A stretch of 64,000 nucleotides of DNA. Source: CAWJMN01 sp963844055 (GTDB lineage: Bacteria > Planctomycetota > Planctomycetia > Pirellulales > Pirellulaceae). Made by a program: the position numbers and the translations under genes. How positions within the stretch are numbered: the stretch's first letter is position 1; the number at the start of each line of letters is the position of its first letter. Below are positions 25,189 through 33,094 of this stretch, piece by piece. The stretch covers positions 2,914,001-2,978,000 of the forward strand of contig CAWJMN010000001.1 of the NCBI GenBank assembly GCA_963844055.1, given 5' to 3'. The notes below the pieces were generated by a model. The model did no database searches. It saw only the letters and a program-made list of their open reading frames with translations, and was not told the origin of the DNA.

Positions 25189-26172
25189 ATGTCGATTGAT
25201 TGGCCAAGATTCTGCGAACTTATCCATCAGCACCAAAATTATTTGCTCATCAGCCACGTTCGTCCCGACTGTGATGCACTGGGAAGCGAACTGGGAATGC
25301 TTGGCATTTTGGAGCACCTTGGCAAGCGAGTTCGGATTTGCAATGGGCATCCCACGCCGCAAAGCTTGAGCTTTATTGATCCGGAAAAGCGACTGGGCGT
25401 GCTTGGCGAGACCTATCAGGCCAGCGATTTTGACGACGTGGATTGCATCTTGATTTTGGACACCAGCGCCTGGGCACAACTGGGCAGCATGGGCGACGTC
25501 GTCAAGAATTCCAAAGCCAAGAAGATGATTCTTGATCATCACCTAAGCGAAGACGATCTGGGAGCGGAAGCCTTTAAGAATGTGAAGGCAGAAGCGGCCG
25601 GTCGCCTTGTGATGGAAGCTGCGGCTCAGCTGAACGTGCCGGTTACACCTCGGATTGCGATGCCGCTGTTTGCAGCCCTGGCCACCGATACGGGCTGGTT
25701 CCGCTTTGGCAGCGCCAGTAGCTACACCTATCGCATGGCCGCCGACATGATCGATTGCGGCGCACGTCCTGCCGATATCTACAATCATCTGTACGAACAA
25801 GACACCCTGGGACGCGTTCGGCTCCGCGGGCAGATCTTGGCACGCATTGCGGTGGAAGAAGAAGGGGCCTTGGCCCATACCTACGTGCTAAAAGAAGATT
25901 TCCAAAGCACGGGTGCACACCCGAGTGACACCGAGGACGTTGTAAATATCGCCCTCTCAATCAAGGGGACCAAAATGGCTTTCATTTTGGTGGAACAACA
26001 GACGGGGGGCTTCAAAATTAGCTTCCGTAGCCGTTGCCATGTGGATTGCAGTAAACTTGCAGAGCAATTTGCGGGTGGTGGGCACAAAGCGGCCGCAGGG
26101 GCATTCCTTTTGGGAGAACTTCCTGAGGTCCAAAAGCGCATTCTTGACGCGGTCCGGACTGCCATGCGATAA
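25189..26172 (+). CDS. nrnA: DHH-family oligoribonuclease/pAp phosphatase (NrnA-like), 327 aa
   Basis: NrnA degrades short RNA oligonucleotides and dephosphorylates pAp. Visible motifs are SHVRPDCDALGSELG (family HxRPDGDAxGS, with Cys replacing the usual Gly), DCILILDTSA, ILDHHLSED (the DHH motif), ATDTGWFRFGS, and the DHHA1 C-terminal GGGHKAAAGA substrate loop. Length is normal for the bacterial NrnA group. It is the last gene of the larB-nnrD-ribF-nrnA row; about 200 bases separate it from the cytochrome bc genes. Confidence 0.9.
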   Translation: MSIDWPRFCELIHQHQNYLLISHVRPDCDALGSELGMLGILEHLGKRVRICNGHPTPQSLSFIDPEKRLGVLGETYQASDFDDVDCILILDTSAWAQLGSMGDVVKNSKAKKMILDHHLSEDDLGAEAFKNVKAEAAGRLVMEAAAQLNVPVTPRIAMPLFAALATDTGWFRFGSASSYTYRMAADMIDCGARPADIYNHLYEQDTLGRVRLRGQILARIAVEEEGALAHTYVLKEDFQSTGAHPSDTEDVVNIALSIKGTKMAFILVEQQTGGFKISFRSRCHVDCSKLAEQFAGGGHKAAAGAFLLGELPEVQKRILDAVRTAMR

Positions 26173-26369
26173 TGGGGGTCGGCTTAGGGAAGGTTTTGTT
26201 GCCCTTGGCAGCCAATAAAGGTATGCCAAGCAAACGATATTCGCTAAGCTCCCGCCTGGGAACGTTATGCGTTTCCGATCCTCCTGCCCTTTGAATATTC
26301 GGTCTTTCCTGTCTCGATAAATCTCGATTGTGGCTGCAGAACTTTCGTAGCTGCAACGGAGAGCCTTTC

Positions 26370-26971
26370 ATGTCGAAAACTTCCAACATGGCAGACAGCA
26401 AAAGTTCAGACTCGCATGGTTCCTTGGAAACTCCACGGCGAAATATCGTTGTGGCAGCCCTAGCGACCATCATTGGCGGCATCGTCAGCCTGATTCCCTT
26501 CGGGGCCGGGGTGGCATCTTCCTGGACCCTGTGCTAAAAGCACGCAAAAAGGGAGGCGGTTCCGACAAGGGAACGGCACGCCGGGTGGGAACGCTCGACT
26601 TGCTCCCTGCGGATGGTACGCCGGTTCAAGTCCCTGTGATTGCAGAGCTAACCGATGCCTGGAACCGTGATTCCAATCAGCCGGTGGGCGCCGTCTATCT
26701 ACGCAACGTGAACGGCAAGGTCGAATGCCTGAATGCCATTTGCCCACATGCGGGCTGTTTTGTGGGCTATTCGGCCGAAAAGAATACCTTTCAGTGCCCT
26801 TGCCATACCAGCGCATTTGAGCTGGACGGCAAACGCAAGATGCCATCGCCTAGCCCGCGAGATATGGATCAATTGGAAGTGGATACAGAGAAATTGGCCA
26901 GCACCGGTGAGGTGTGGGTCCAATTTGTGAATTACTACCCTGGAAAAGAACATCAAGAGCCAAAGCCATGA
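26370..26971 (+). pseudogene. Rieske iron-sulfur protein of a cytochrome bc complex, split by a one-base frameshift
   Basis: The first frame starts at ATG 26370 and encodes a Ser-rich N-terminus and the membrane anchor RRNIVVAALATIIGGIVSL, then stops at TAA 26535. The rest continues in another frame, in which FLDPVLKARKKGG follows naturally, and carries the Rieske ligands ICPHAGC and CPCHTS. One base is missing between about 26505 and 26518; a fifth G in the GGGG run at 26508-26511 would restore a full protein. The stop overlaps the cytochrome b start. Loss of this essential subunit next to an intact cytochrome b makes a sequence error more likely than a real mutation. GTG 26531 could start the soluble part alone, without its anchor. 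Confidence 0.88.
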
Positions 26972-29124
26972 TGCAAGCCCTTGTTGACTGGGTCGAAAAG
27001 CGGACCGGCGCGAAGCAACTATTGCATGAAGCGCTGTACGAGAATATTCCAAGCGGTGCCCGCTGGCGGTATATCACCGGTAGCATGCTCGTGTTTGCGT
27101 TTGTAACGCAGGCGATCACCGGCATCTTCTTGTGGATGGCGTACAGCCCTAGCAGCCAAACTGCTTACGAGAGCGTGTTCTATATCCAGCACGAAATGAC
27201 GGGAGGTTGGTTGCTGCGCGGCATCCATCATTTCATGGCACAGGCCATGGTGGTGGTGATGGCGTTGCACTTGCTGCAAGTGATCATTGATGGTGCTTAC
27301 AAGGCGCCACGTGAAGTGAACTATTGGCTTGGCTTGGTGCTGATGCAGCTGGTGATGGGCCTGGGCCTAACCGGCTATCTGCTTCCTTGGGATCAAAAGG
27401 GTTACTGGGCCACGAATGTGGCGACGAACCTGATGACCCTGGTGCCGTTTGTCGGCAAAGAGATTCAGATGGTGGCTGTCGGTGGCAGCGACTACGGAAA
27501 TCATACGCTGACCCGGTTCTTTGCGATGCATGCTGGCGTATTGCCTGCGCTGCTGATTGGCTTTTTGGCGCTGCATATCGCTGCATTCCGCAAGCATGGT
27601 ATTACGGCCAAGATTACTCCGGGCCGTGCAGATCAGTACTTCTGGCCACACCAAGTTTTGATGGATGCGGTCGGCTGCCTTGTGCTGCTGGGCATCGTCT
27701 TTTTGTGTGCCATTCACTTTGACGTGAGTGGGTTTGTTGCGGGAACATTGCCCGAGGCCCATCGTGGTGCGGAGCTGGGAGCGCCGGCAGATCCGTCGCT
27801 GCAGTATTCGGCCGCTCGCCCCGAATGGTACTACCTGTTCTTGTTCCAGCTGCTGAAGTATTTCCATGGCACGCAAGAAGTGATCGGTGCCTTGGTGCTG
27901 CCGGGCGTTGCTATGACGATTTTGGGGCTGATGCCTTTTATTGGGCGAAGCTCTCTGGGACACAAATTCAATGTGGCGTTCATTTTGCTGCTGCTGGCTG
28001 GTGCGGGCGTACTGACAGTGATTGCCCTGCAGGAAGATGCCGCCAATCCTGACTTCCAAATTGCGAAGGTGGAAGCGGAAGAAAACGCGAAGCGTACGGT
28101 GGAACTGATTAACCGTCGGCAGACGAATGCTGATGGCACGGTTTCCGATCGGCTACTAATTCAGCGACAGGGAGCGGTTTATCTGCTTCGCAATGACCCG
28201 CTAACCAATGGCCCTAAGTTGTTTGCTCAGCATTGCAGCAGCTGCCACAGCTATGTTGATCGGTCCAAGGCTGCCTCGGAAGGCGACGGACATGGTCACG
28301 GCAAGCAATTGCCACTGCTTCAATCTGCCAAGGCATCGGCCGACGGCAAGTCGATTGAAAAAGATGCTGCAGGCAATGCGGTCTACGAAGGGGAAGTTGC
28401 CGGTGCTCCAAATCTGTTTGGTTTTGGTTCGCGGGCTTGGATTAGGGGGCTGCTCGATCCGAAGCGGATTTCCGCCTTGGAATACGGCAAGCCTGCCGAC
28501 CCTAAGGATGGCAATCCCGACAGCTGGGATCGCGAAGTGATCGCCGATTACTTTGGCAGCACGAAGCATCGTGGTGGCCAAATGGCAGAATGGGTTCAGG
28601 AACATGCTGAACTGCTCAAGGACTCGGATAAGCCGGACGATGATGTCGACGCCATTGTTGCAGCCCTGTCGGCCCAGGCTGAGCTTCGGTCCCAGAAGGA
28701 ATCTGACGCCAAGGACAAGGAACTGATTCAAAAGGGGCTCACCCTGATCGAACAGAACTGCATGGACTGCCATCGGCTGGGTGCCAATGGGGAACTGGGA
28801 ACCGCTCCTGACCTAACGCAATATGCATCGTATTCTTGGACACTGGCCTTCTTGACCGACCCGACGCATGAACGTTTCTATCGAGAAGAGAATGATCGCA
28901 TGCCATCGTTTGCCAAGGACCTTTCCCAACCCGTCAAGCATACGGTAAGCATCCGCGAGCTTTCGCTGATTGTGAACTGGCTGCGTGGCGAGTACTACCA
29001 GCCTGCGGACGCCACTCCGATCCTGCCAACTTCCGAGGAAGAGGCCCGTCATACGGCCGTGATGGCTCGCTTGCCCGTTGGTGGTCCTGCTCCCAAGGTA
29101 ATTGGCGCACCTGCCAAGCCGTAG
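26968..29124 (+). CDS. Cytochrome b fused to two c-type haem domains, 718 aa
   Basis: Residues 1-355 are cytochrome b. Haem-ligand histidines are at 87 and 101 and at 188 and 203; the 14 intervening residues in the second pair are as in b6-type proteins. SGYLLPW-like TGYLLPWDQKGYWAT and the quinol-site PEWY (285-288) are present, and the C-terminal helices are fused in the same chain. The rest is soluble, with two haem c sites, CSSCH (423-427) and CMDCH (598-602), and likely Met ligand regions such as NDRMPSFA. The protein thus combines cytochrome b, subunit IV and a di-haem cytochrome c. ATG 26968 overlaps the Rieske stop (ATGATG); the longer open frame upstream belongs to the Rieske region. 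Confidence 0.93.
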   Translation: MMQALVDWVEKRTGAKQLLHEALYENIPSGARWRYITGSMLVFAFVTQAITGIFLWMAYSPSSQTAYESVFYIQHEMTGGWLLRGIHHFMAQAMVVVMALHLLQVIIDGAYKAPREVNYWLGLVLMQLVMGLGLTGYLLPWDQKGYWATNVATNLMTLVPFVGKEIQMVAVGGSDYGNHTLTRFFAMHAGVLPALLIGFLALHIAAFRKHGITAKITPGRADQYFWPHQVLMDAVGCLVLLGIVFLCAIHFDVSGFVAGTLPEAHRGAELGAPADPSLQYSAARPEWYYLFLFQLLKYFHGTQEVIGALVLPGVAMTILGLMPFIGRSSLGHKFNVAFILLLLAGAGVLTVIALQEDAANPDFQIAKVEAEENAKRTVELINRRQTNADGTVSDRLLIQRQGAVYLLRNDPLTNGPKLFAQHCSSCHSYVDRSKAASEGDGHGHGKQLPLLQSAKASADGKSIEKDAAGNAVYEGEVAGAPNLFGFGSRAWIRGLLDPKRISALEYGKPADPKDGNPDSWDREVIADYFGSTKHRGGQMAEWVQEHAELLKDSDKPDDDVDAIVAALSAQAELRSQKESDAKDKELIQKGLTLIEQNCMDCHRLGANGELGTAPDLTQYASYSWTLAFLTDPTHERFYREENDRMPSFAKDLSQPVKHTVSIRELSLIVNWLRGEYYQPADATPILPTSEEEARHTAVMARLPVGGPAPKVIGAPAKP

Positions 29125-29134
29125 CACGATTTTG

Positions 29135-29168
29135 GATTGACCCCATGAGCCTTGCCGTGGGGTCAATC
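29135..29168 (+). terminator. Rho-independent-like hairpin after cytochrome b
   Basis: GATTGACCCCA (29135-29145) and TGGGGTCAATC (29158-29168) form a perfect 11-bp stem with a 12-base loop, 10 bases after the stop, followed by TATTTCTT. Confidence 0.75.
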
Positions 29169-29395
29169 TATTTCTTGACCGCGATCCCGGCTCTTCCAGG
29201 GCAACTGCTATCGCCCGCTGAGCACCTTTCATGAGCGGCTACGGTAAGCCTGGAGGCAAAAGGTTGCCCCGTTGCCCCTACTCTTGGAAGAATCGGTACA
29301 GTTTAACAATTGGCAGGACGATGAAATCGAGAGAGAACCTTGTTCTCATTCGCTTTTCCGCTCTCTCTTGATGTCTTGCCAGCTAGCAAACTTTC

Positions 29396-30361
29396 ATGTG
29401 GTGCAACCAATGCCAACGAAAGACTCCCAGCGTCGCGGGAACCGCTGCGCCTGGTGAGCTGGTTTGCATGGGATGTGGCAAGACCAAAGAAGCCTATCGA
29501 CCCATCGTCCTTGAGCCACAGTCGCCGCTGAAGAACAGTAAGCCGGCAGCAGGCACCAATGAGGACAAGCGTCCCGCCGTGGTGAAATCTGCTGACAAGC
29601 AGCAGGCACCCAAAAAGCCAATCGTCGCCAAGCCTGCTTTGCCCGAGGTAGCGCCAGCGGTACCTGTTGCTGTAACGCAGCCGGTGGCTGAGCAAATACG
29701 TGTTACGGCTTCTGTGGCGCCGCCGAGTGCAGCACCACTAAGCAGCGCCCCGGAAGCACTTTGGCAGCTTTCAGAAGAAAGCCCGCTGGCCCTGGAGATC
29801 GTCAAGCTGCGGCGGCAACTCGATTCGCTACGACGAATTGGGAATTACACACAGGCACTGGGATCTTCTGAGCCATCGCTCGACCACTTTGAGCGGGAAC
29901 CCTATGACGGTCATGCAGGGTCGGGGCGATTCGATTCCGCGCATGAACGCATGCAGCCAGAACTGGATGAGGTCGAGAGTGAATCCTCGGCCGAAGGTTC
30001 AAGCTTAGGCTGGCTTGTACTCGGCGTCGGGCTGTGCGCCACTGCGTTTGGCGGTGTGCTTTCGGGTTGGTCTTGGGCCACCGAACGAATCGACCTGTGG
30101 AATATTGGCTTTCCGGTCCTGATTGTCGGACAGATCAGCGTGCTGCTGGGCATTGTGATTGAACTGGATGGCCTGCGACGGAAGCGAACGATGTCTGCAC
30201 CATCCACGAGCGCGACAAACTCCCTGTCGCGTCATCAAGAGGAGATGAACAGCGAGCGAGGAAACGGAAGCCGAGTTCGTGCAGACGATCCTCAGCAATT
30301 TGCCTCTGCCAGCCATGTTCGTCGAAGCTCAGTTCGTGGCTATAACCGACAACGCCAATAG
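29396..30361 (+). CDS. Zinc-ribbon membrane protein of unknown function, 321 aa
   Basis: Residues 3-27 form a four-cysteine zinc ribbon (CNQC and CMGC). A low-complexity Ala/Pro/Lys/Val-rich linker runs to about residue 110, then a helical segment (LALEIVKLRRQLDSLRRI). Two membrane helices lie at about 200-222 and 233-252. The C-terminus is polar and Ser/Arg-rich. I recall the layout as a planctomycete hypothetical protein. The ribosome site is weak. The ribbon would face the cytoplasm if both helices form a hairpin. No pathway is suggested by neighbours. Confidence 0.65.
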   Translation: MWCNQCQRKTPSVAGTAAPGELVCMGCGKTKEAYRPIVLEPQSPLKNSKPAAGTNEDKRPAVVKSADKQQAPKKPIVAKPALPEVAPAVPVAVTQPVAEQIRVTASVAPPSAAPLSSAPEALWQLSEESPLALEIVKLRRQLDSLRRIGNYTQALGSSEPSLDHFEREPYDGHAGSGRFDSAHERMQPELDEVESESSAEGSSLGWLVLGVGLCATAFGGVLSGWSWATERIDLWNIGFPVLIVGQISVLLGIVIELDGLRRKRTMSAPSTSATNSLSRHQEEMNSERGNGSRVRADDPQQFASASHVRRSSVRGYNRQRQ

Positions 30362-30422
30362 GTCGTTGTAAAACACTCTGCCAATCGATGGCAAAGTCTC
30401 TCGCTGGCACGTGGCAACGTGG

Positions 30423-31295
30423 CTATTTGGAAGCATTGGCGACGCTGACGATGAATTCGTCGAAGCTTTGCAGGTATTCTGCGGTTAGCCAGTCATTGTG
30501 ATCGACGCCCTGAAGTAGAACAAACTTTTTGGGGCCCTTTGCTGCCTCAAACAGCTTCTGCCCGGACTTGATTGGAATGGTTTGATCGACCTGACCATGA
30601 CTTTGCAGCAGCGGGCCGCGATAGTCGGCAATGGCCGTGGTGGAATTGAGCTTCGCCGTGGGAACGACCCACGCCAACATCGGATAGTGAACCTCGGCGA
30701 CGTCACGAAGTGACGAGAAAGTGCTTTGCAACACAAGCCCACGCGGCGCAGATTCCGCAGCGAGTTGTACGGCAACGGCTCCGCCAAGCGATTCCCCCAT
30801 GAGGACAATCTCGGAAGACTTGCATCCGGAAAGTGCACAAAGTTTTGTACGAGCAGCACGGGCATCTTGCAAAATGCCCTCTACGGTAGGAACACCTTCG
30901 CTGCGACCGTAGCCACGATAGTCGAACAAGAGGACAGAGACCTTCATGTCCATTTGCAAGTGTTTGAGCCACGCTGCACGTGACGTGATGTTTCCACCGT
31001 TGCCGTGGGCAATTAAAACCGTCGCTCTGGGCTGATCACTGGGGCAATACCACGCGTTCAAGCGGGTGCCATCTTCGGCCGCAAACCAAACATCCTGAAA
31101 TTGCAGCCCTTGGGGAGCCCAATCTCCTGCGGGATGCTTGGCAGGAAAAAACAGAAGCAGCTCTTCGATCCCGGGAACCTTCACTTCGTCGGCCTTTGCC
31201 TTCTCTGGTGGCTGAGCTGCCACGCTGCAATGTTTATCTACAAGCAGTAGCGACGCTATCGCCAACAAAAAAGGGAGCACACCTGAGACTCTCAT
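30423..31295 (-). CDS. Exported alpha/beta hydrolase, 290 aa
   Basis: A hydrophobic N-terminal signal (VLPFLLAIASLLLV, residues 6-19) is followed by an alpha/beta-hydrolase of the serine peptidase/BEM46-like type. It shows VLIAHGNGGN (oxyanion region, 93-102), LLFDYRGYGRSEG, IVLMGESLGGAVA with nucleophile Ser169, HGQVDQTIP with the acid and GVDHNDWL with the His. It probably hydrolyses an ester or amide outside the cytoplasm; the substrate is unknown. The start codon lies inside a hairpin that also looks like a terminator for the upstream gene. Confidence 0.87.
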   Translation of the reverse strand: MRVSGVLPFLLAIASLLLVDKHCSVAAQPPEKAKADEVKVPGIEELLLFFPAKHPAGDWAPQGLQFQDVWFAAEDGTRLNAWYCPSDQPRATVLIAHGNGGNITSRAAWLKHLQMDMKVSVLLFDYRGYGRSEGVPTVEGILQDARAARTKLCALSGCKSSEIVLMGESLGGAVAVQLAAESAPRGLVLQSTFSSLRDVAEVHYPMLAWVVPTAKLNSTTAIADYRGPLLQSHGQVDQTIPIKSGQKLFEAAKGPKKFVLLQGVDHNDWLTAEYLQSFDEFIVSVANASK

Positions 31296-31308
31296 GATGT
31301 GCTCCCTT
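31271..31308 (-). promoter_or_regulatory. Terminator-like hairpin enclosing the hydrolase start codon
   Basis: On the minus strand AAGGGAGCACA (31308-31298) pairs with TGTGCTCCCTT (31281-31271), an 11-bp perfect stem followed by more Ts. The first arm contains the AAGGGAG ribosome site and the loop contains the ATG at 31295. The fold would both end transcription from the TPR-protein gene upstream and hide the hydrolase translation start. Confidence 0.6.
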
Positions 31309-31343
31309 CACCGTTTTGGTTAGCTGCGAACTTTCGCTGCAAC

Positions 31344-32516
31344 TTAGATTTCTAGGTCCTCTTCATGCGAAACTAATACCGCTTTGCCATCTGCCTTTTT
31401 GAAGCCCGCGATTAGCGGAGCTTGTTCGGGCGAGAGCTGGCGAACACGTTCAAAGAACTTTTGGGCGCGATCGGCTTCGCCACTGAAATGCAAAGTCACG
31501 GCCATCACCAACAGAGGATCGGCAGCTTCGGTACGAGCCAGTGCATTTTCGGCTAGTGATTCTAGGTGCGACTCGCGGGCGACATTGGCATCGCCGTAGA
31601 GCTTTTTGAGCTGAAAACCGTCACGGCCAAGGTCACCACCGGTGCGAAGGGCTCGCTTGAACGAAGCAGCTGCTAAATCGATTCGATTGCTGGCCATGTA
31701 AGCATGGCCCAACCGCCAGTAGGACTCTGGCATGTCAGGGGCAGCTTCGGCAGCCAGCTTGTATCGCTGAGCGGCTTGGTGATACTGCTGCTCTTTGAAC
31801 AAGGAATCGCCCTGTGCCAGGAATTGATCGGCACGACGACGATATTCGGGACTGGAAGTTCGCACCTTGGCAACCACCGAGGTGGTCGATTTCTTTGCGG
31901 CATTCTTGGCCTTAATCACCTCTGCCAACATCAGTGCATCGGTGCTGGTGAGCGTTGTGGAAGCAGGCTGAACGCGTGGCAATCCTAAGAACTGGCGAGC
32001 GGCTTGGGGGCCGTAGGCAAGTTCAGCAGGTTGATAGGTTGTTGGTGCGCTATAGCTGAGGTAGCCGGTCGAAGGAACGTAGTACGTGCCCGATGTCGAA
32101 ACACCACCGTACCCCGGACCGTAGTAAGACGAGTAATAGCCGCCGGGATAACTTCCGTAGAGAGTGCTACAGCCAAAGCCTGGGCTGGAATAGTAATAAG
32201 CTGCTGGCAGGCCCGGATTGAACACAGGACTGGAGTAGCATCCATAACGGTACGAAGAATAGCGTGGATATCCGACAGACAGGGCAATGCCTGATCCGTA
32301 GAAGCCTCCAATACCACCACCCCATCCGTAGCCGCCCCATCCATAACCACCGTGGTGGTGATGATGATTCCAACCGCCACCGTAGCCACCGCCGTATCCG
32401 CCACCCCAACCGCCGTGGTGGCCACCATGGCCGTGGTGTCCATGATTGGCTTGAACTGGGGTCGCAACGCTGGCCGCAATGATGGCAATCAAAAACGCAA
32501 AGACTATCCGTCGCAT
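31344..32516 (-). CDS. Secreted Gly/His/Tyr-rich protein with TPR repeats, 390 aa
   Basis: A signal peptide (IVFAFLIAIIAASVATPVQA) precedes a very Gly/His-rich stretch (about residues 24-75, runs of HHGHGGHHGG type) and a Gly/Tyr/Ser-rich stretch to about 165. The C-terminal half has TPR-like repeats, for example ADQFLAQGDSLFKEQQYHQA, AAQRYKLAAEAAPDMPESYW and RLGHAYMASNRIDLAAASFK. I recall similar proteins from planctomycetes. The His/Gly part might bind metal or interact with a surface; the TPRs would mediate protein contacts. AAGGAG lies just upstream of the ATG. Confidence 0.78.
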   Translation of the reverse strand: MRRIVFAFLIAIIAASVATPVQANHGHHGHGGHHGGWGGGYGGGYGGGWNHHHHHGGYGWGGYGWGGGIGGFYGSGIALSVGYPRYSSYRYGCYSSPVFNPGLPAAYYYSSPGFGCSTLYGSYPGGYYSSYYGPGYGGVSTSGTYYVPSTGYLSYSAPTTYQPAELAYGPQAARQFLGLPRVQPASTTLTSTDALMLAEVIKAKNAAKKSTTSVVAKVRTSSPEYRRRADQFLAQGDSLFKEQQYHQAAQRYKLAAEAAPDMPESYWRLGHAYMASNRIDLAAASFKRALRTGGDLGRDGFQLKKLYGDANVARESHLESLAENALARTEAADPLLVMAVTLHFSGEADRAQKFFERVRQLSPEQAPLIAGFKKADGKAVLVSHEEDLEI

Positions 32517-33094
32517 TTCCGTGCTCCTTCAAGTATTACCAGCGAGGCCAAGTGGCTGAGCCGCTTTGGGCACTGTGCTGGAACCCCAAAAACCGCTGGG
32601 GACGGGGACGACATCGAGCGCCAGTAGAAACTGACACTGCCTCTGATATTGGAATTAGACGCCTTCCGCAAAAAAATGGCAATTGAATCCTACGGAAGAT
32701 TAAGACTGGGGCAGCCTCACAAAACTACCCCCTGTATATACTAGACCGCCCCTAAAGCCACCTTTTTGAGCGTATCCGCCTAGCTCTACTAATCGGAGGA
32801 ACCGTAATCCCTAGGCGCAAGACGTTTACTGGCAAGCACTTGGACCGATACAACTAAGAGGCCTGTTAATCTAGGGAAAAATGACGGTCCTAACGTGTCA
32901 CTGCGGTGTTCATAATAGGTTGGCAGCGAATGCACTGAGCCTCGACGGCTAAGTGGTGCGTTCAAACTTCGGGAGGGTTCCCGGGGTAGGAAAGTAGATT
33001 ACTCTGGCATCAGGCAACGAGTTAGAAACGTCCGGTTTGCATTGGACACTTAGTCCAGCAAAACGGGCGTGATTGGCATAGAGGCGAGTACACC
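32517..33094. other. Spacer between divergent genes
   Basis: About 580 bases hold the divergent promoters of the TPR protein and the secretin-like protein. No ORF with coding character, no strong terminator and no tRNA were seen. Confidence 0.55.

Noticed and set aside
26531..26971. Rieske domain as an independent gene from GTG 26531
   Set aside because: It would lack the membrane anchor that lies in the other frame just upstream; a single frameshift explains both parts better.
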